Assembly: GCA_964030475.1 (NCBI GenBank)
Contig: CAXIPT010000001.1
Coordinates: forward strand, 18,191,178-18,255,177
Source: Tethya wilhelma
Taxonomy: Eukaryota > Porifera > Demospongiae > Tethyida > Tethyidae
Length of the DNA: 64,000 bases
Direction: 5' to 3'
Positions within the stretch are counted from its first letter, which is position 1. Each line of letters opens with the position of its first letter. Positions 23,550 through 35,278 of the stretch are shown in pieces. A program made the translations under genes and the position numbers. Under the pieces are notes generated by a model that saw only the letters and a program-made list of their open reading frames with translations, was not told where the DNA came from and searched no databases.

Positions 23550-25990
23550 ATGGAAAGAAGACCAAATAACGGAACATCGCTCCCAACAACAGAACCTCGT
23601 CCAAACATAGCGTCTTTACAAGGTGGACATATTGCAGCAGTTGACTTCGGGACAACATGCTGCTCACTTGCATACTGTTTGAAAGGAGACTTAGACAACA
23701 TGAAACTAAAAAGAAAAGTAATCAAACTGGATGGCATAAACGTTCGAGCCCCTTCAGCTTTGCTGATTAATGATGAAGGCACAGTAATTAAATTTGGAAG
23801 AAATGCTGAGGCTGAGTGGAACAGTGTTTGCAGAAGCTTTAGGAAACGGGAAAAGAATTTCTTTTTTAAACAAATAAAAATGACCCTGCTGCGAGGAAAG
23901 GTAAAAAGATTGTGCCAATGATCATTCATTTTCAATACCATGGCAGGCTGCATGCATGCATGGAAGAGTTCATTCCTGAGGCTGCATGCATGCCTCAATA
24001 AGACTATATAAGTATATATCTCTGGAATGAATTCTAAGACTTCTGTTCATGCAGTCAGTCCATATGTGTGCCATGGCTGCCTTCAAATGTTGCATTAATT
24101 AATTTTATACCTATATATAACACTCGCAGGAAACTACTATAATGACTACTATCCAAGCTGCTAATGGAAGGGAATGTTTTCTAATTGAGGTGATTGCTAT
24201 CATGCTGCGTTACATCAAAGATAAACTTATCACAGTTGAGCTGAAAGGAAATAGTCATGGGATCAAGGATACTTCAGACTTCAATTGGGTGATCACAGTT
24301 CCTGCAATTTGGGAACCAAGAGCTAAGCAAATAATGAGAGAGGCTGCTTACATGGTACGATTATCATGCATGTATAATATAATAGGCATAAAGTATATAT
24401 AATAACTGCCAGATTCTTTAGTCAGGGGTATGAAGCGGGTATCAGTGTGATGCTGGGTGAATTACTATCATATATATAGTTGAGGCTTAAGCGGTTGACA
24501 CTCTTCACAAACTTTTTGATTTAATTATGTCATATTCAAATTTGTATAATATAGCCGCCCGAGGCTTAATGTGCACCATCGGTGCATGCCTTCATTTTAT
24601 TTGCATGCACATAATTATGCAGGCTGGGATTGCTTCCAAAGGCCCTGTCATTGCAAAACTTACAGCAGTTGAGAAAACATTTGGAATCGGCTCTCCTCAG
24701 TATTTGACAGCTCCAGCTAAGGTTGAAAAGAGCAACACAAATCCAGATCAGTTATCATTAGCACTTGAGCCTGAAGGAGCAGCTTTGTATTGTATGCATG
24801 AGACAGAACAGAGCAATGATGATGAACTCAAGAAATTAAAACGTTGCTTAGTTGCCGACATTGGAGGCGGGACAGTTGACATCACAGCTCTAACAAGAGA
24901 AGGTTCTGATAAAAAAAGAGTACAAGTTGATCTTGCACCAGCTGGGAATGCCCATGGGGGAACAACTGTTAACAGAGCAATTCTAGAGTTCATTGGGAAG
25001 CTTGTTGAGGACCCAGACTTTAAGGAATTTAAGAAGAACAAATACTACATCCAAAAAATGCTTCAGCTTGAACAGGAAATTGAAGACAAAAAAACCGACT
25101 TTGGAAATTCCCTTCACAGAGATGACATTGCAATCATACTTCCAGATACGTTTATGGATACCTATGCCAGCCCAGAAGACTCTGATTCAGAATCAGATAC
25201 ACAGAAAAATTTCCCTCTTGATCACATAAAGGATACAATAGAAGGTGTACATCTTGATGAACAACGATTAGAAATTAGCTATGAAAAAATGGAAGAGTTT
25301 TTCAAGCCAGCCGTGGATGGAATACTCTCTTGTATTCAGCAATGCTTAAGACAAGTCAGGGGGAAGGTTGAAGCAATGTTTCTTGTTGGAGGGTTTGGTG
25401 GTTGCAGCTATATACATAACAAAATCAAACCAGTTATTGAGAATGAGTTTTCGTGTAAGGTGTACACAGCACCAGAACATACTACTGCTGTCGTAGCTGG
25501 AGCAGTTATGTTTCGCAAGGATCCTGAGATTTTCAGTGCACGCGTTGCTGATGCGTCATACGGAACAACTTGTCAAGTAAAATTTGATCGTGACAAATAT
25601 GATCACTCTATTGATTATCGCATTTTTGATGATGATGGTGTTGCACAATGCAACCACCTATTCTCAGCTATGGTAACAAATGGACAAAGCCTACAAAGGG
25701 ACAAGGTTATCACCAAGCATTTTGTTCCCGGTAGTCATGGAATGGACAATATGCATTTTTGCATTTTAGCAACAGAAAACAAGCAACCATACTATTCACA
25801 CACGCCCAAAGGAATACTGATGCCAGATGTGCACAATATTGGCAATGTAACTGTTTCTATGCCTGATCCAACTGGTGACAAAAGCCGCAGAGTTAAGCTC
25901 ACATTTGATTTCAGCAACACTGAAATACAAGTGCATGCTCATGATTTGACTTCTGGAAAAATGGCTGCTACTGTCGTTGACTTTTTGTAA
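23550..25990 (+). CDS. HSPA12-like Hsp70 family ATPase
   Basis: Three in-phase exons (23550-23900, 24130-24354, 24623-25990, TAA) give 647 residues, close to the roughly 675 of vertebrate HSPA12A. Hsp70/actin-fold motifs: phosphate-1 loop AAVDFGTTCCSLAYCL (near residue 30), WVITVPAIWEP, LEPEGAALYC, phosphate-2 VADIGGGTVDIT, and adenosine-site LVGGFGGCSYIHNKI. No C-terminal EEVD and no ordinary Hsp70 substrate domain, as in the HSPA12 branch, which is usually cytosolic. Start chosen at the first ATG in the exon carrying the phosphate-1 loop. The upstream 390 bases separate it head to head from the minus-strand exon at 22710-23162, so a shared promoter region is possible. A broken copy lies at 17736. 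Confidence 0.85.
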
Positions 25991-26878
25991 TATTGAATTT
26001 CAATGTTTTTTACGTCCATGTATACTATTATGATTATCGTTGTATTCCTTGTTATATAATTGTTTATTTAATATGATAGTATATATAGTGATTTATAGTA
26101 CTGTCTGCATGTCACTCATTATTTTATTTAGCATGTTATTATTGGGGCAAGCATGAGCGAGCCCCACAGTATAGTGTTGTGAACGAGTGGTTTGTATGTC
26201 CGTATAATTATCATATTATAAGCAAAGTTTTGTGTGTCTGTCCGTGTGTGTGTGTGTCACGGGAGTTCACCGGAAGTGATGCGACCTCGAGCTAAAATGC
26301 TACTTTTTCTCTGGGCTGTGAAAAATGCAGGCCACAAAAAGAGTGCTTAGATAGCTAGCTTAGATAGTGCTGCCCTAGGATAGAATCACAGGCGCTAAAA
26401 GTATGGCTGACTATTTTTGAGCGGATCGCTAACAAGGCTTACCAGTACCACCCGTATCCGACAAAGAAGCGTGATAGAGCAGCCAATCTTTCACAAAAGA
26501 AGCGTAGTAAGGAGAGAACTTTTGCTTCTAGAAGCCTGCTTCTCTGTCGCTGTACACGAAACACAGCTACTAGCCTAGCCAGATAACGAGTTTCTTTGCC
26601 AGCTGATTGCAAAAATGGCGGAAGTCGGAAAAGGGTCGTCTGTGACGTCACGTAACTGGGTAAATTGCATGAGCTGGCCAAATTGCAAAGAGGAGCAGTT
26701 AATGCATGCATGGTTAACCTTTCACTGCCCAGTTATTATTATGCAGATGCCTATACTTGCATGCATCTACAGGAAACATCAGTATACTTCATACACATGC
26801 AAGGAGCGTGGCGAGCGAAGCGAGCCACACTCCTTGTATATATATATACAAGTAGTAAAAATTTCCAAAAAATAAGCA
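25991..26878. other. Gene-free stretch with dispersed repeats
   Basis: Contains a GGGGCAAGCATGAGCGAGCC hairpin repeat (about 26144), a TG run (about 26240) and a CGTGGCGAGCGAAGCGAGCC hairpin near 26808-26828. No gene is seen. Confidence 0.5.
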
Positions 26879-26887
26879 GTGTAGGAA

Positions 26888-27215
26888 TAGTCGGGCGGAG
26901 CCTGACTTCCGCGAAAAATCGGGAAGTCGGGTGGCAGCCCTATACTACAACTTGTTCTGAAATATTGTGCAACATCCACAAAAGTTTGCTTAGTTAAGTA
27001 GGTGTGGTGTAATTAGCGGTTACGTATGGCTGTACAGTATCTCTAGCTAGCTGTCCACCTGGCACTACTATAAGTACTAGTAAGTAGGTGTGAACAATCC
27101 ACTTGAAATACTGCAATCTGATTGGGCTGCAATATTTTTGCAGCAGAACAAGTTGTAGTATAGGGCTGCCACCCGACTTCCCGATTTTTCGCGGAAGTCA
27201 GGCTCTGCCCGACTA
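26888..27215. mobile_element. 328-bp TIR element nested in another MITE, 9-bp target duplication
   Basis: TIRs of about 75 bases start TAGTCGGGCGGAGCCTGACT and end inverted at 27215. The exact 9-bp duplication GTGTAGGAA flanks it at 26879-26887 and 27216-27224. That 9-mer is part of the terminus of a second family (GTGTAGGAATGGGCAGTGCGG), so this element inserted into an older MITE. Confidence 0.85.
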
Positions 27216-27617
27216 GTGTAGGAATGGGCAGTGCGGTAAAAAGTATTGGAACAAGGAATGTCTCAATTTTAGCACATGACTACTTCATTTTTATTCTTGA
27301 CCCCTCATATGGATCCTCAGTGTCGTAAATGCAATGATATGTACAATAGTAGACCATAGCTTATTATTTGCATTGGTTCAAATTCCTATACTAATGTAAA
27401 TTCAGTTGACTAAGCAGTGGAGTAAACTATAACAGACAGGTAACTTAAACTGGACTGCCAGGCAAGAGTTGGTTATAAAAAATGAAGTAGTGATATCATG
27501 TACTAGTCTCGCAGGCCAGCCCCTTTCAAGGGAAGAGTCTGGTCGGAGAGACTGTGTGCCAAAATTGAGACATTCCTTGTTCCAATACTTTTTACCGCAC
27601 TGTCCATTCCTACACTG
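27216..27617. mobile_element. Host MITE with GTGTAGGAATGGGCAGTGCGG ends
   Basis: The left arm GTGTAGGAATGGGCAGTGCG...GGAATGTCTCAATTTTAG is mirrored at 27562-27617. Inverted similarity continues outward into AAATAAGC / GCTTATTT, split by the nested element at 26888. Related single ends occur at 8319 and near 28212-28237. Confidence 0.7.
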
Positions 27618-28901
27618 CTTATTTTTTTGAAATTAATTCACTTTTTTCAACAATACAGAGAAAACACACAATATATAGCTATTTAATTTTAAGGTAGAGA
27701 CATACTGCATGCAATAAATTTCACGATCAAGGTGGCAATTGGCTTCCTAGCTGATTACATCTGACTTCTCTGATAAAAGCAGCACACAATCTGTCTGATT
27801 CAGAATAGTGCTTGAAATGTCTATGACCAAGCTGAATGCTATATCCAAGATAGTTATAGAGACAAGTAGAAGAATGCAGAAACAGATAAGAGAAGACTTA
27901 GATTTAAGGGCAGACATCAGGAGACCTCTAGACCTTGTGAGCACAATGTTATATACACTTTGTACTTTAGCAACAGAATGAACAAATTCAGTCTACGCTA
28001 AGACCCGGGTTACGTGGCTGATTACTTCCGGTAAGCAGTAAAATTTCAATTATCTATGCTGTGGCATTCAGAAGATTTAATGCCCATGCATATTTAGATT
28101 AGCCTACTGCAGCTTTATCCAACATGCAGTTACTTCTGCTTTTTGTAGAGGCTAACCCATTTTCTGATAGTGTCCATGTATACTCACACTATACAATGTC
28201 ATGTATATAAACTTTTTACCGCACTACCCATTCCTACACTTAGTCTAGCTTCTTGAAATTTTACTGCTAGCTTGTTCATTCACTTTTATAGTGTGAGTAC
28301 ACATGGACACTATCAAAAACATCCATTGGAACCGTTGAATGTACACGTTAACTACAAGAATACTGTACTAAATATATAGCCTCATTAATCCGAGGCTCCT
28401 CCTCGCGAATATTTTCTTTCCTTATTTTCAAAGAAGGCCATACTATTCGCACAAACCGCAAATATACAATAGCCTTGTTCAAAGATCAATGGGCTACTAA
28501 TCTGCATGAAACCAAGAGAATTAAATCTCATACAAGGTTATACATACGCCTTGTAAACCAGGCCCTCTGCACGCACTTTAAGTAAAGCAGGGAAGGCCTG
28601 GACAGTGGTTATGAGGCTAGCTATACAACTTTTGGAGCACTAATAAGGATAGCGTAACAATTATTGATGTTATTAGCATACAGGCATTGTTTTCAAATAC
28701 AATCTACGTGTACACTTGTAGTAGACTCAACAACTCTAAATACAGTCAATAAGAATCATGAACTTATGTGCATAATCAACACTCACAAAGGAATGCATTG
28801 ATACAAAAAGCATAGAGCATTGCATGTCCTTGCAATAGAACTGATACGCCTTCACATCAATACAATGTCATATGATTACAACTTCAAGTGATCAACACCT
28901 A
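27618..28901. other. Gene-free stretch with repeat fragments
   Basis: Contains inverted patches around 28160-28200 and 28295-28320 (ATAGTGTCCATGT / ACATGGACACTAT) and the MITE at 28545. No coding region is recognised before the TAF6L stop. Confidence 0.5.
28545..28619. mobile_element. Degenerate TAGCCTCG-family foldback MITE
   Basis: TACGCCTTGTAAACCAGGCC on the left faces GGCCTGGACAGTGGTTATGAGGCTA on the right. The flanks share TATACA only approximately, so the target duplication has decayed. Confidence 0.55.
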
Positions 28902-31900
28902 CTAAATCCATGCTGATGTGAGTATGTCCATGGTGTGTTCTAGCTGATCTCTCTTCCTCCCGTGGCCCCTCCCCCTCCTCACTGGAGGAGAAGGACCCTC
29001 TCCTCTGACTCTCCTCCTGTGACCCTCCAACACATTCCCCCTCACTGGCAACACACACTCTGGGATGGAGAAACTGCAAGGGGGGCGACCCCTGTAATGG
29101 CCTGGGGGCCCTCTTGGGGGGGCCACCTTGTGAGGGAGGTCTACTTTAGCTGGTTTAAAGCCCTCCTGACTCAGAAAGAGAATCAGTGACCTGTTCCCTC
29201 TAGAATAATGAGGATAGGGGTCTTTACTCTGGTTTTGAGGGCCCAGGGCTTTTGCACTAGAATGGAAGGTCTGCTTGTCAGTAAAGTGTCCAACTAGTCT
29301 CAGACTCAGTCTTTCTCCAAACAAGTCAACGAGGTAATCATAGAGGGTCATCCCCTCTTTCTCTCCTCCTAACTCCTCTCCTTCCTCCTCCATGGTTGAC
29401 TGAGCACCGCTCAAACCAAAACTAGTGTTTCCAAACAGAGTGGTCTCTCCAGCTGGTGGGTGTGGTCCACTGGTAGGGGGTGAGTCCCTGTTTAACGAGG
29501 GAGGTAATTGATCAGGTGCCAACTGTATGTCTGAAGTGAGCAGCAACTCAGCAGCAAGCTGTACAGGGAGAACAACATCCATTGAAAATGAAATCGGCAA
29601 CACTTAATGTGCATAGATATTGTTGCTGTCAACAATTGGTTAAATTTTGTCGTACAATCTTTTCTTTGTGCATTACGGTGTCAACCATTTTAGCTTTGAT
29701 AAGTATCTGGATTCGGATTTAGATACAAGCAGAATTATTGACAGCAACAGGTACACAGTTGACGTAGTAACATTCAACCATAAGTGGGTTCAACTTTGAG
29801 TTGCCAAAAGGCAGACATAGATGCTGTGAATAAATGTAGAAACATAAAGTTCTAATATCATTGGACGGCTATCTATCTAAACTATTCACTTAAGCTCTTA
29901 AACCTCTAATAGGTTCAGAGCAACACAGTAATGGAGTTATACACTTGAGAATTTGTGTGTGATGTTCAATATCTCAGATATGCAAGTGTGTGCATAGTGA
30001 CACAATTAATTGAGTAATCAAAGTATATTTATAGCCATCAAAATTAATTTGCTAAAATTTTAATTTCTAAAGAATTGTCTTCTAGGCTAAGCTTGAAACG
30101 TTTCGCTATATTACTTCACCATCGCTGAGATTGTAACAGCTTGTTATTGTAATCTACCATAGATCGGGAAATTTTTGCCATGCGAGTGGCAAAAATTAAA
30201 CTCGTAAAAAAGTATGGCGATCTTTACCGAAAACCGTTCAAAATGGCGAAAATTAAACACGCAAAAAATAAACAAGAAAAAATTTGTAATTGCAAAAATT
30301 TCCCAATCTACCATAAATGGTCAATGGTTGTTGGCAACAATTGATACCCATGTTACTTGTTGAAACTGGTAATGTGTTACTTTCATCAAACAGAAAAATT
30401 TTGCGACATATATTTTTTAAAACAGCATTAAAAATAATTGAGTCATTAGTTTTCAGCATGGGGATGACCCTAGGTATTTGGACAATACAAACATGTGCCT
30501 CCTAAAATGATCATGTACTATTAGTCTGACAATGACATGAATGAAGGACAACACGTAGGATGTCCCGTGACAGCTGACAGAGTAGCAAAGGTAGCTTTTA
30601 CATTGTCTGGTACATAATTGTAAATTATTACAGTGGCGCCAATAGTACAGTAGGACAATAGCACAATAGTACAATAGCACAATAGAACAATAGCACAATA
30701 GGACAATAGCATTATATAGTACAATGCACAACCAGATCAGGTGATGAATTTTTGACTTTATTTGTATAGTCATTCATGAAAAATTTATCACATGTAAATT
30801 CCAAATAATAAAGACAGGCTTTCATAAACTTAGAAGAGAACTCATTTGCAAGCAACTAAACCATCACATGCAGAGAGGTCATTCTATTCTGGTGGTCACA
30901 CATGTCGCTAGTAACCTAAGTAACCTAACCCTTCAAGTAATAATACAGGCTCAAATGACAAAGAACTCACCAGGAGTGCCTCATAGACCCTGAGGGTGTC
31001 GTCCTTCACTGGTGGCTGGCCACTCTCCAGCAGTCCCTGGAGGTGGGTGGTTATTGTGTCCATATATGGTAATAGGACGTCACAGATGTTCTTTGGAGAG
31101 GAGGAGCAGAGGGTGATGATGATGTCATAGAGGAGGGGGAGGGGAGGGGAGGGACGGGAGAGGAGCTGGTGGAACGAGGTGAACAGGTCTGACTGGTAGG
31201 CACTGAGGGAGGAGGGACACCTGAGGAGAGGGGGAACTCCTGTCATTAGTGGATAAAACCAGAGGAGGTATGACACAAGTACACCTTTGCTGAGCTGGCA
31301 AGTCTGTTAATTACATTCCAATCATGCCAGAATACTTCACAATGAGAGTTATCACATGCACCCGCTTGCCAGCTCAGCAAAGGCACACACGTGTCGTACC
31401 TCCTCTGGGATAAAACAGTACAGTTGCGAATTCAATAAATCAGCTTGTGTAAGTAAGTTTTGATTCCTAGGGAAACTTTCATCTGCTAGATTTTCTAGCG
31501 TGTTTGTTCAGAGTGGCTTCATTCACACAGAGATATCAAGTCAGTTACATGTGTTGAGTGGATTAGGTGATGTGGTTTTACAACTTGGGTGTGTGGTTGT
31601 GTATCAACAATCAGCTTGTGGCTTCATGCAAGGGTAAAGCTACTGGAAGCCTGTTGGGAATTTCCATGCCCACACTCAAGTTGTAACCACATCACCTAAT
31701 CCACTCAATTAACACATGTTACTGACTTCATCCTATACCTAATCAGGAGCTTATGAGCGCTGCTTCGCAGCACTCATAAGCTCCTGACCTAATCTACCCT
31801 CTGATGGACTAGAGCTGCTCACATCTCTACAGTTACAGCATCTTTGCAAGATGCTCTCAGTATATACCTGTTCATGAGTTGAGCCATGGTGAGGGCAGCT

Positions 31901-33767
31901 GTGTGTCTGGTGGTCCAATGGGAGCAGCTGCTGCCATCAGTCATGGTGAGGTAGGAGGGGGAGAGGAGGATGGCCTTCACACTGGGGTAGACAGCCGACA
32001 GGTAGGGCTCCAGGAAGAGAGAGGGGTTCCTCAGAATCGACAGCAGCACCTTCAGCACTCGGACCAGTTGGAGGGGGGTGAATGTTGACCACACCCCTAG
32101 CTAATGGAGGGACACAAACAACAAGAAGATGAGATGAGACTGAGTACAGTGTTCTATAGTTTAATTAATTTGTACAACATTTCGACAATTATTGCAATGC
32201 TGTAAACAATAATCCATAATTCACAACAACCAAAAGACTAGACAATAGGATAAAAAAAAAAAATTTAAAAAAAAAAAACCTTGTAGTTTCTCAGGCTTTT
32301 TCAAGAAAGGGAGGCTTTTAGGGGTGTGCCCACTTCTAGTGTTGTGCATATTAGGCCTATCACAATTAAAAATAAGTGACGTGGTAGCAAATTAACTGAA
32401 CTGGACAGGCCTGAGAAACTAAGAATTCAAAACTCAAACTTAGATGGCAAGGGACAACAACAATGACATGTGAAGTAAGTTACCATAAGTAACTATAGCA
32501 ATCTAAAGTAATGAGAGACTTACCGTTCCTTGGAGGTATTGGAAGAGATCAGGGAGGATGTTAGCAACAGCAGGGTTGAGTTGGATGTCACTGAGAGCAA
32601 TCTATGGAGAAGAGAAAACAGAAGAATTTAAACTGCAACTTAAATAGGTCCATAGTCTCTCTTCTCTGACAGACACACACTCTCATGAACTAACTCGTCT
32701 CATCTCTTCATTCTCCCCAGTGATGGCCTCCATCAGTAGGGACAGGTACAGCTGCTCAGACTGGAGGGGAAAGAAAGGAACATTTCCAGTCAGTGTAGCC
32801 ACACAGGGTCAGGAAGAAGGCCAGTCTTAATGGCCACATACAACAGTCACATGACATTGATAGCACACAAACCTCATTAGAGGCTCTCTTCAGCTCCAGA
32901 CACTCCCCATCATCACCACCAGCAGCAGTAGGGAGAGGGAGAGGGAGAGGGTTGGAGGGGTCTCTGGGAGGGAGGGGCACTCCTTCCACTGACAGCCAGG
33001 AGGCTACACACACACACACACAGAGAGAGAGAGAAGATATCATTAGTGGTTGAGAGACAACTTTGGAATTGATGTTACCAAAACTAGCAGTAATAAAAAA
33101 ACACATCTCTGAAAAACTAGTCTTGCGGGCCAGACGTCCGAGATATATTTGGCAGCTGCAAACTTCTCTCTAACTATATACTTCACAGTAACATAATGTA
33201 ACATCAGGAAACAAGGTTCTACATTTTACCATGCTGCCTCAAGTGGCACATCCCATTGGACTCACCAGTGACAGTGGGCGGTCCTGGGAGGGTGTGGTCT
33301 TCAACGGGTGTCCCACGAGCTACCTCCTCCAGTGGCAGGTCAGAGTCAGAGAGAGAGAAGAGGCCAGGCTGACCAGAGGGGGAGAACTGAGGGGGGTCAG
33401 AGGTCAGGGAGCCATAGACAGGCTGGAGGGAGAGTGTGTTTGTGGTTACCATGGGTACATAGATACACAGCCACTTACCTCGACCCCACTCCACTTGACA
33501 GCATTGTTGAAGTCCTCTACCATTAGCTTCCTTCTCTTAGCATGACGCATGAACTGAGCAGCAGTCTGAGGAAGGAGAACATGTTACTTTAGTGAGTCAA
33601 GTTCACAAAATCTTCTTGCTTACATCTGTAATTTGTCGTATTCTGAAGCTGACATCATCAACCAGGGCATTGGACACCTCTGGAGTAGTTTGAACTCCAA
33701 CACTGTCCGCACAAACACGAATGGAGTCAGTAGATAACCGCGTAAACCGTCGCTCTCCTTCTTCCAT
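28902..33767 (-). CDS. TAF6L: TAF6L, histone-fold TAF of SAGA-type coactivators
   Basis: Nine exons: 33624-33767 (ATG), 33479-33565, 33266-33422, 32873-33003, 32695-32760, 32524-32601, 31868-32100, 30971-31220, 28902-29558 (stop). They sum to 1803 nt, 600 residues, near the human 622, and every junction is in phase. Exons 1-2 encode the histone fold; KRRKLMVEDFNNAVKWSGVE is closer to TAF6L (PAF65-alpha) than to TAF6. Exon 4 has ASWLSVEGVPLP, the linker before the HEAT-repeat C-terminal domain (exons 5-8: LKVLLSILRNPSLFLEPYL). The last exon is low-complexity with an Arg/Pro/Gly-rich tail containing RGPPGHYRGR. In animals the histone fold pairs with TAF9. Intron 7 (31221-31867) holds several MITEs. 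Confidence 0.92.
29559..30970. other. TAF6L intron 8 with a MITE and an ACAATAGC array
   Basis: Intron between the last two TAF6L exons. It contains a MITE at about 30155-30315 (TACCATAGATCGGGAAATTTTTG facing AAAAATTTCCCAATCTACCAT) and a short tandem array of the 10-mer ACAATAGCAC/ACAATAGTAC at about 30654-30712. Confidence 0.6.
31260..31407. mobile_element. 148-bp MITE, CAGAGGAGGTA ends, perfect 9-bp target duplication
   Basis: TIRs of about 44 bases (CAGAGGAGGTATGACACAAG and inverted partner). The exact 9-bp duplication GGATAAAAC lies at 31251-31259 and 31408-31416. It sits in TAF6L intron 7. A sister copy lies at 36868-37021. Confidence 0.85.
31539..31728. mobile_element. TIR element, AGTCAGTTACATGTGTTGAG ends
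   Basis: About 58-base inverted repeats (AGTCAGTTACATGTGTTGAG to TTGGGTGTGTGG, mirrored on the right) enclose about 70 bases in TAF6L intron 7. No clear target duplication. Confidence 0.7.
31744..31786. repeat. Tight hairpin
   Basis: 20-base arms CAGGAGCTTATGAGCGCTGC and GCAGCACTCATAAGCTCCTG with one mismatch and a 3-base loop. The short loop argues against a microRNA precursor; more likely a MITE remnant. Confidence 0.6.
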
Positions 33768-34180
33768 CGCTTGGGTGCGCTTTAAATAGAAATAGGTAAA
33801 TTCTAAATAGTACCNCCAAACTTTCCTTGAAATGCGCTGGCTTTTGCATACTGTGAGTGAGAACTCGGAAGTGCCCGAATTACCCCGCTGCCCGAATTGC
33901 CCCGCCCTACCTTAACTGATGTGGCATACATTTTGAGAGAAGCACAACAACAACACACAACACACAACAACAAACAACAACACAACACACAACAACAATT
34001 CTTCTAGGGTGTGTTGTAGCTACTGCAGTTGCAACTGCAGTAGCTACAACACACCCTAGCTCTGATAGTGTTGTAATGTCTGTAATACAATACAGACTCC
34101 GGTAGCCGCCCATTCATTTCAAAATTTGACGATGTCAATAATTGTAAGAGTTATGTCATTATGAGACCTTCCCTGTGCAG
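33768..34180. promoter_or_regulatory. Divergent TAF6L / MRPL49 promoter region
   Basis: Between the minus-strand TAF6L start and the first recognised plus-strand MRPL49 exon. It holds an N at 33815, CCCGAATTACCCCGCTGCCC-type repeats, an ACAACAACAC-rich tract (33939-33998) and a perfect 56-bp palindrome. The MRPL49 leader exon must lie here; an ATG at 33832 followed by a GTGAGT donor at 33853 is a candidate, but its phase does not match. Confidence 0.5.
34004..34059. repeat. Perfect 56-bp palindrome
   Basis: 28-base arms meet with no spacer at 34031/34032 (centre CAGTTGCAACTG), outer sequence CTAGGGTGTGTTGTAGCTAC and its complement. No mismatch. Confidence 0.85.
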
Positions 34181-34897
34181 CTGTTCCTGCTCCCCCTGGT
34201 GTGAAGCCAACGGTGCCATTCCATGTGAGGAGGTCTCGCAACAGGAACCTCCCTGTGTACACAGACTACCGCAGTGGACGCTCCCAGATCATCACCATGA
34301 TCAGGAACATTGATGGAGACATTGTGGTAAGGGAACAAGGGTGCATGGTGTCTTCTTCGCAAGAAGACAATCACTAACTCTTTAGCAAGTGTTGGCTTGT
34401 CAGTACGGCCATCAAATACTTGCCAGCTATATAGACTGGGAGATACCATAATGTAAAATTAACAGCTGCTGCCTAGCCTCGTACCCAGGTCACTCCCTCT
34501 TTTTAGTGATCGGGACTGATGTTTAGCGTGAGACACTAAAAGGAGGGAGTGGCCAGGGTATGAGGCTAGCTGTTGCATATTTGCTCTGCACATTGTATGC
34601 CTTAATTCAAGCACTGCTTGGTGAGCCAGACAGTCCCTGTAGATTTATTATTGAATAATTGTACGTTGTTGTATGTCATATAACTGCATGGTGGTTATCA
34701 ATCTCTTGATGATGCAAGCTATTATGATAATTATTTCACATTCTGTTCCTCATGCACAGGCTATGGAGAGGCAGTTGAGGAAGTTCTTGAATGTGAATGG
34801 CCTTCGCAGTAGAGCAGATGGTTTGATTGGCCGGATTGAATTGCATGGTAACCATAGAGACAAGGTGATGGAGTGGCTGAAGAAAATGGGATTCTGA
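34181..34897 (+). CDS. MRPL49: Mitochondrial ribosomal protein L49 (mL49), 5' exon not found
   Basis: Two in-phase exons: 34181-34326 and 34760-34897 (TGA). The first encodes VPFHVRRSRNRNLPVYTDYR followed by IITMIRNIDGDIV; the second AMERQLRKFLNVNGL and ends EWLKKMGF. This is the mL49/Img2 fold of the mitochondrial large ribosomal subunit, with the typical FHVxRxxxxNLPVYTD motif and a C-terminal hydrophobic WLKKxGF. The targeting sequence and start codon should be on a leader exon upstream of 34181. The gene is divergent from TAF6L and convergent with FANCD2, whose stop is only 180 bases away. The intron contains a MITE (34474-34568). Confidence 0.85.
34474..34568. mobile_element. 95-bp TAGCCTCG-family MITE in MRPL49 intron
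   Basis: TAGCCTCGTACCCAGGTCAC on the left and GTGGCCAGGGTATGAGGCTA on the right are inverted. The flanking 9-mers GCTGCTGCC and GCTGTTGCA match at 7 of 9 positions, a decayed 9-bp duplication. Confidence 0.75.
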
Positions 34898-35076
34898 CAT
34901 CATACATTGTATCACAGGAAATCATAACAACAGTTGCATGGTTATTATAAAGTCGAAGTTATTTAGTTAATGATTAAGGGAAGTAATGTAATAAAAGTCA
35001 GCAGTGTGATAAGTGGGTAACATGAATTTATTGATGATAAACAGAAACACAAAAAAATTGTCAAGAAAGAAGAAGT

Positions 35077-35242
35077 TCAGTCAGAATCGGAATCTGACTC
35101 CATTATCTCATCATCTGCATGAAGTATGGGAATTAAGATAAGAGTATTGCATTAGTACCTAACTCTTGGCACATGGTCCACTGACTGACCTTTTGACCTC
35201 CTGTCTGTACTAGAACTTCCAGCATCATCACCACTCAACCTC

Positions 35243-35278
<36 letters not shown>

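Noticed and set aside
31744..31786. microRNA precursor hairpin
   Set aside because: Arms of 20 bases with a 3-base loop are too compact for Drosha/Dicer-type processing and similar foldbacks nearby are transposon remnants.
33832..33852. ATG-led mini-exon as the MRPL49 leader
   Set aside because: Its 21 nt end in phase 0, whereas the next exon needs one preceding base; joining gives an early stop.
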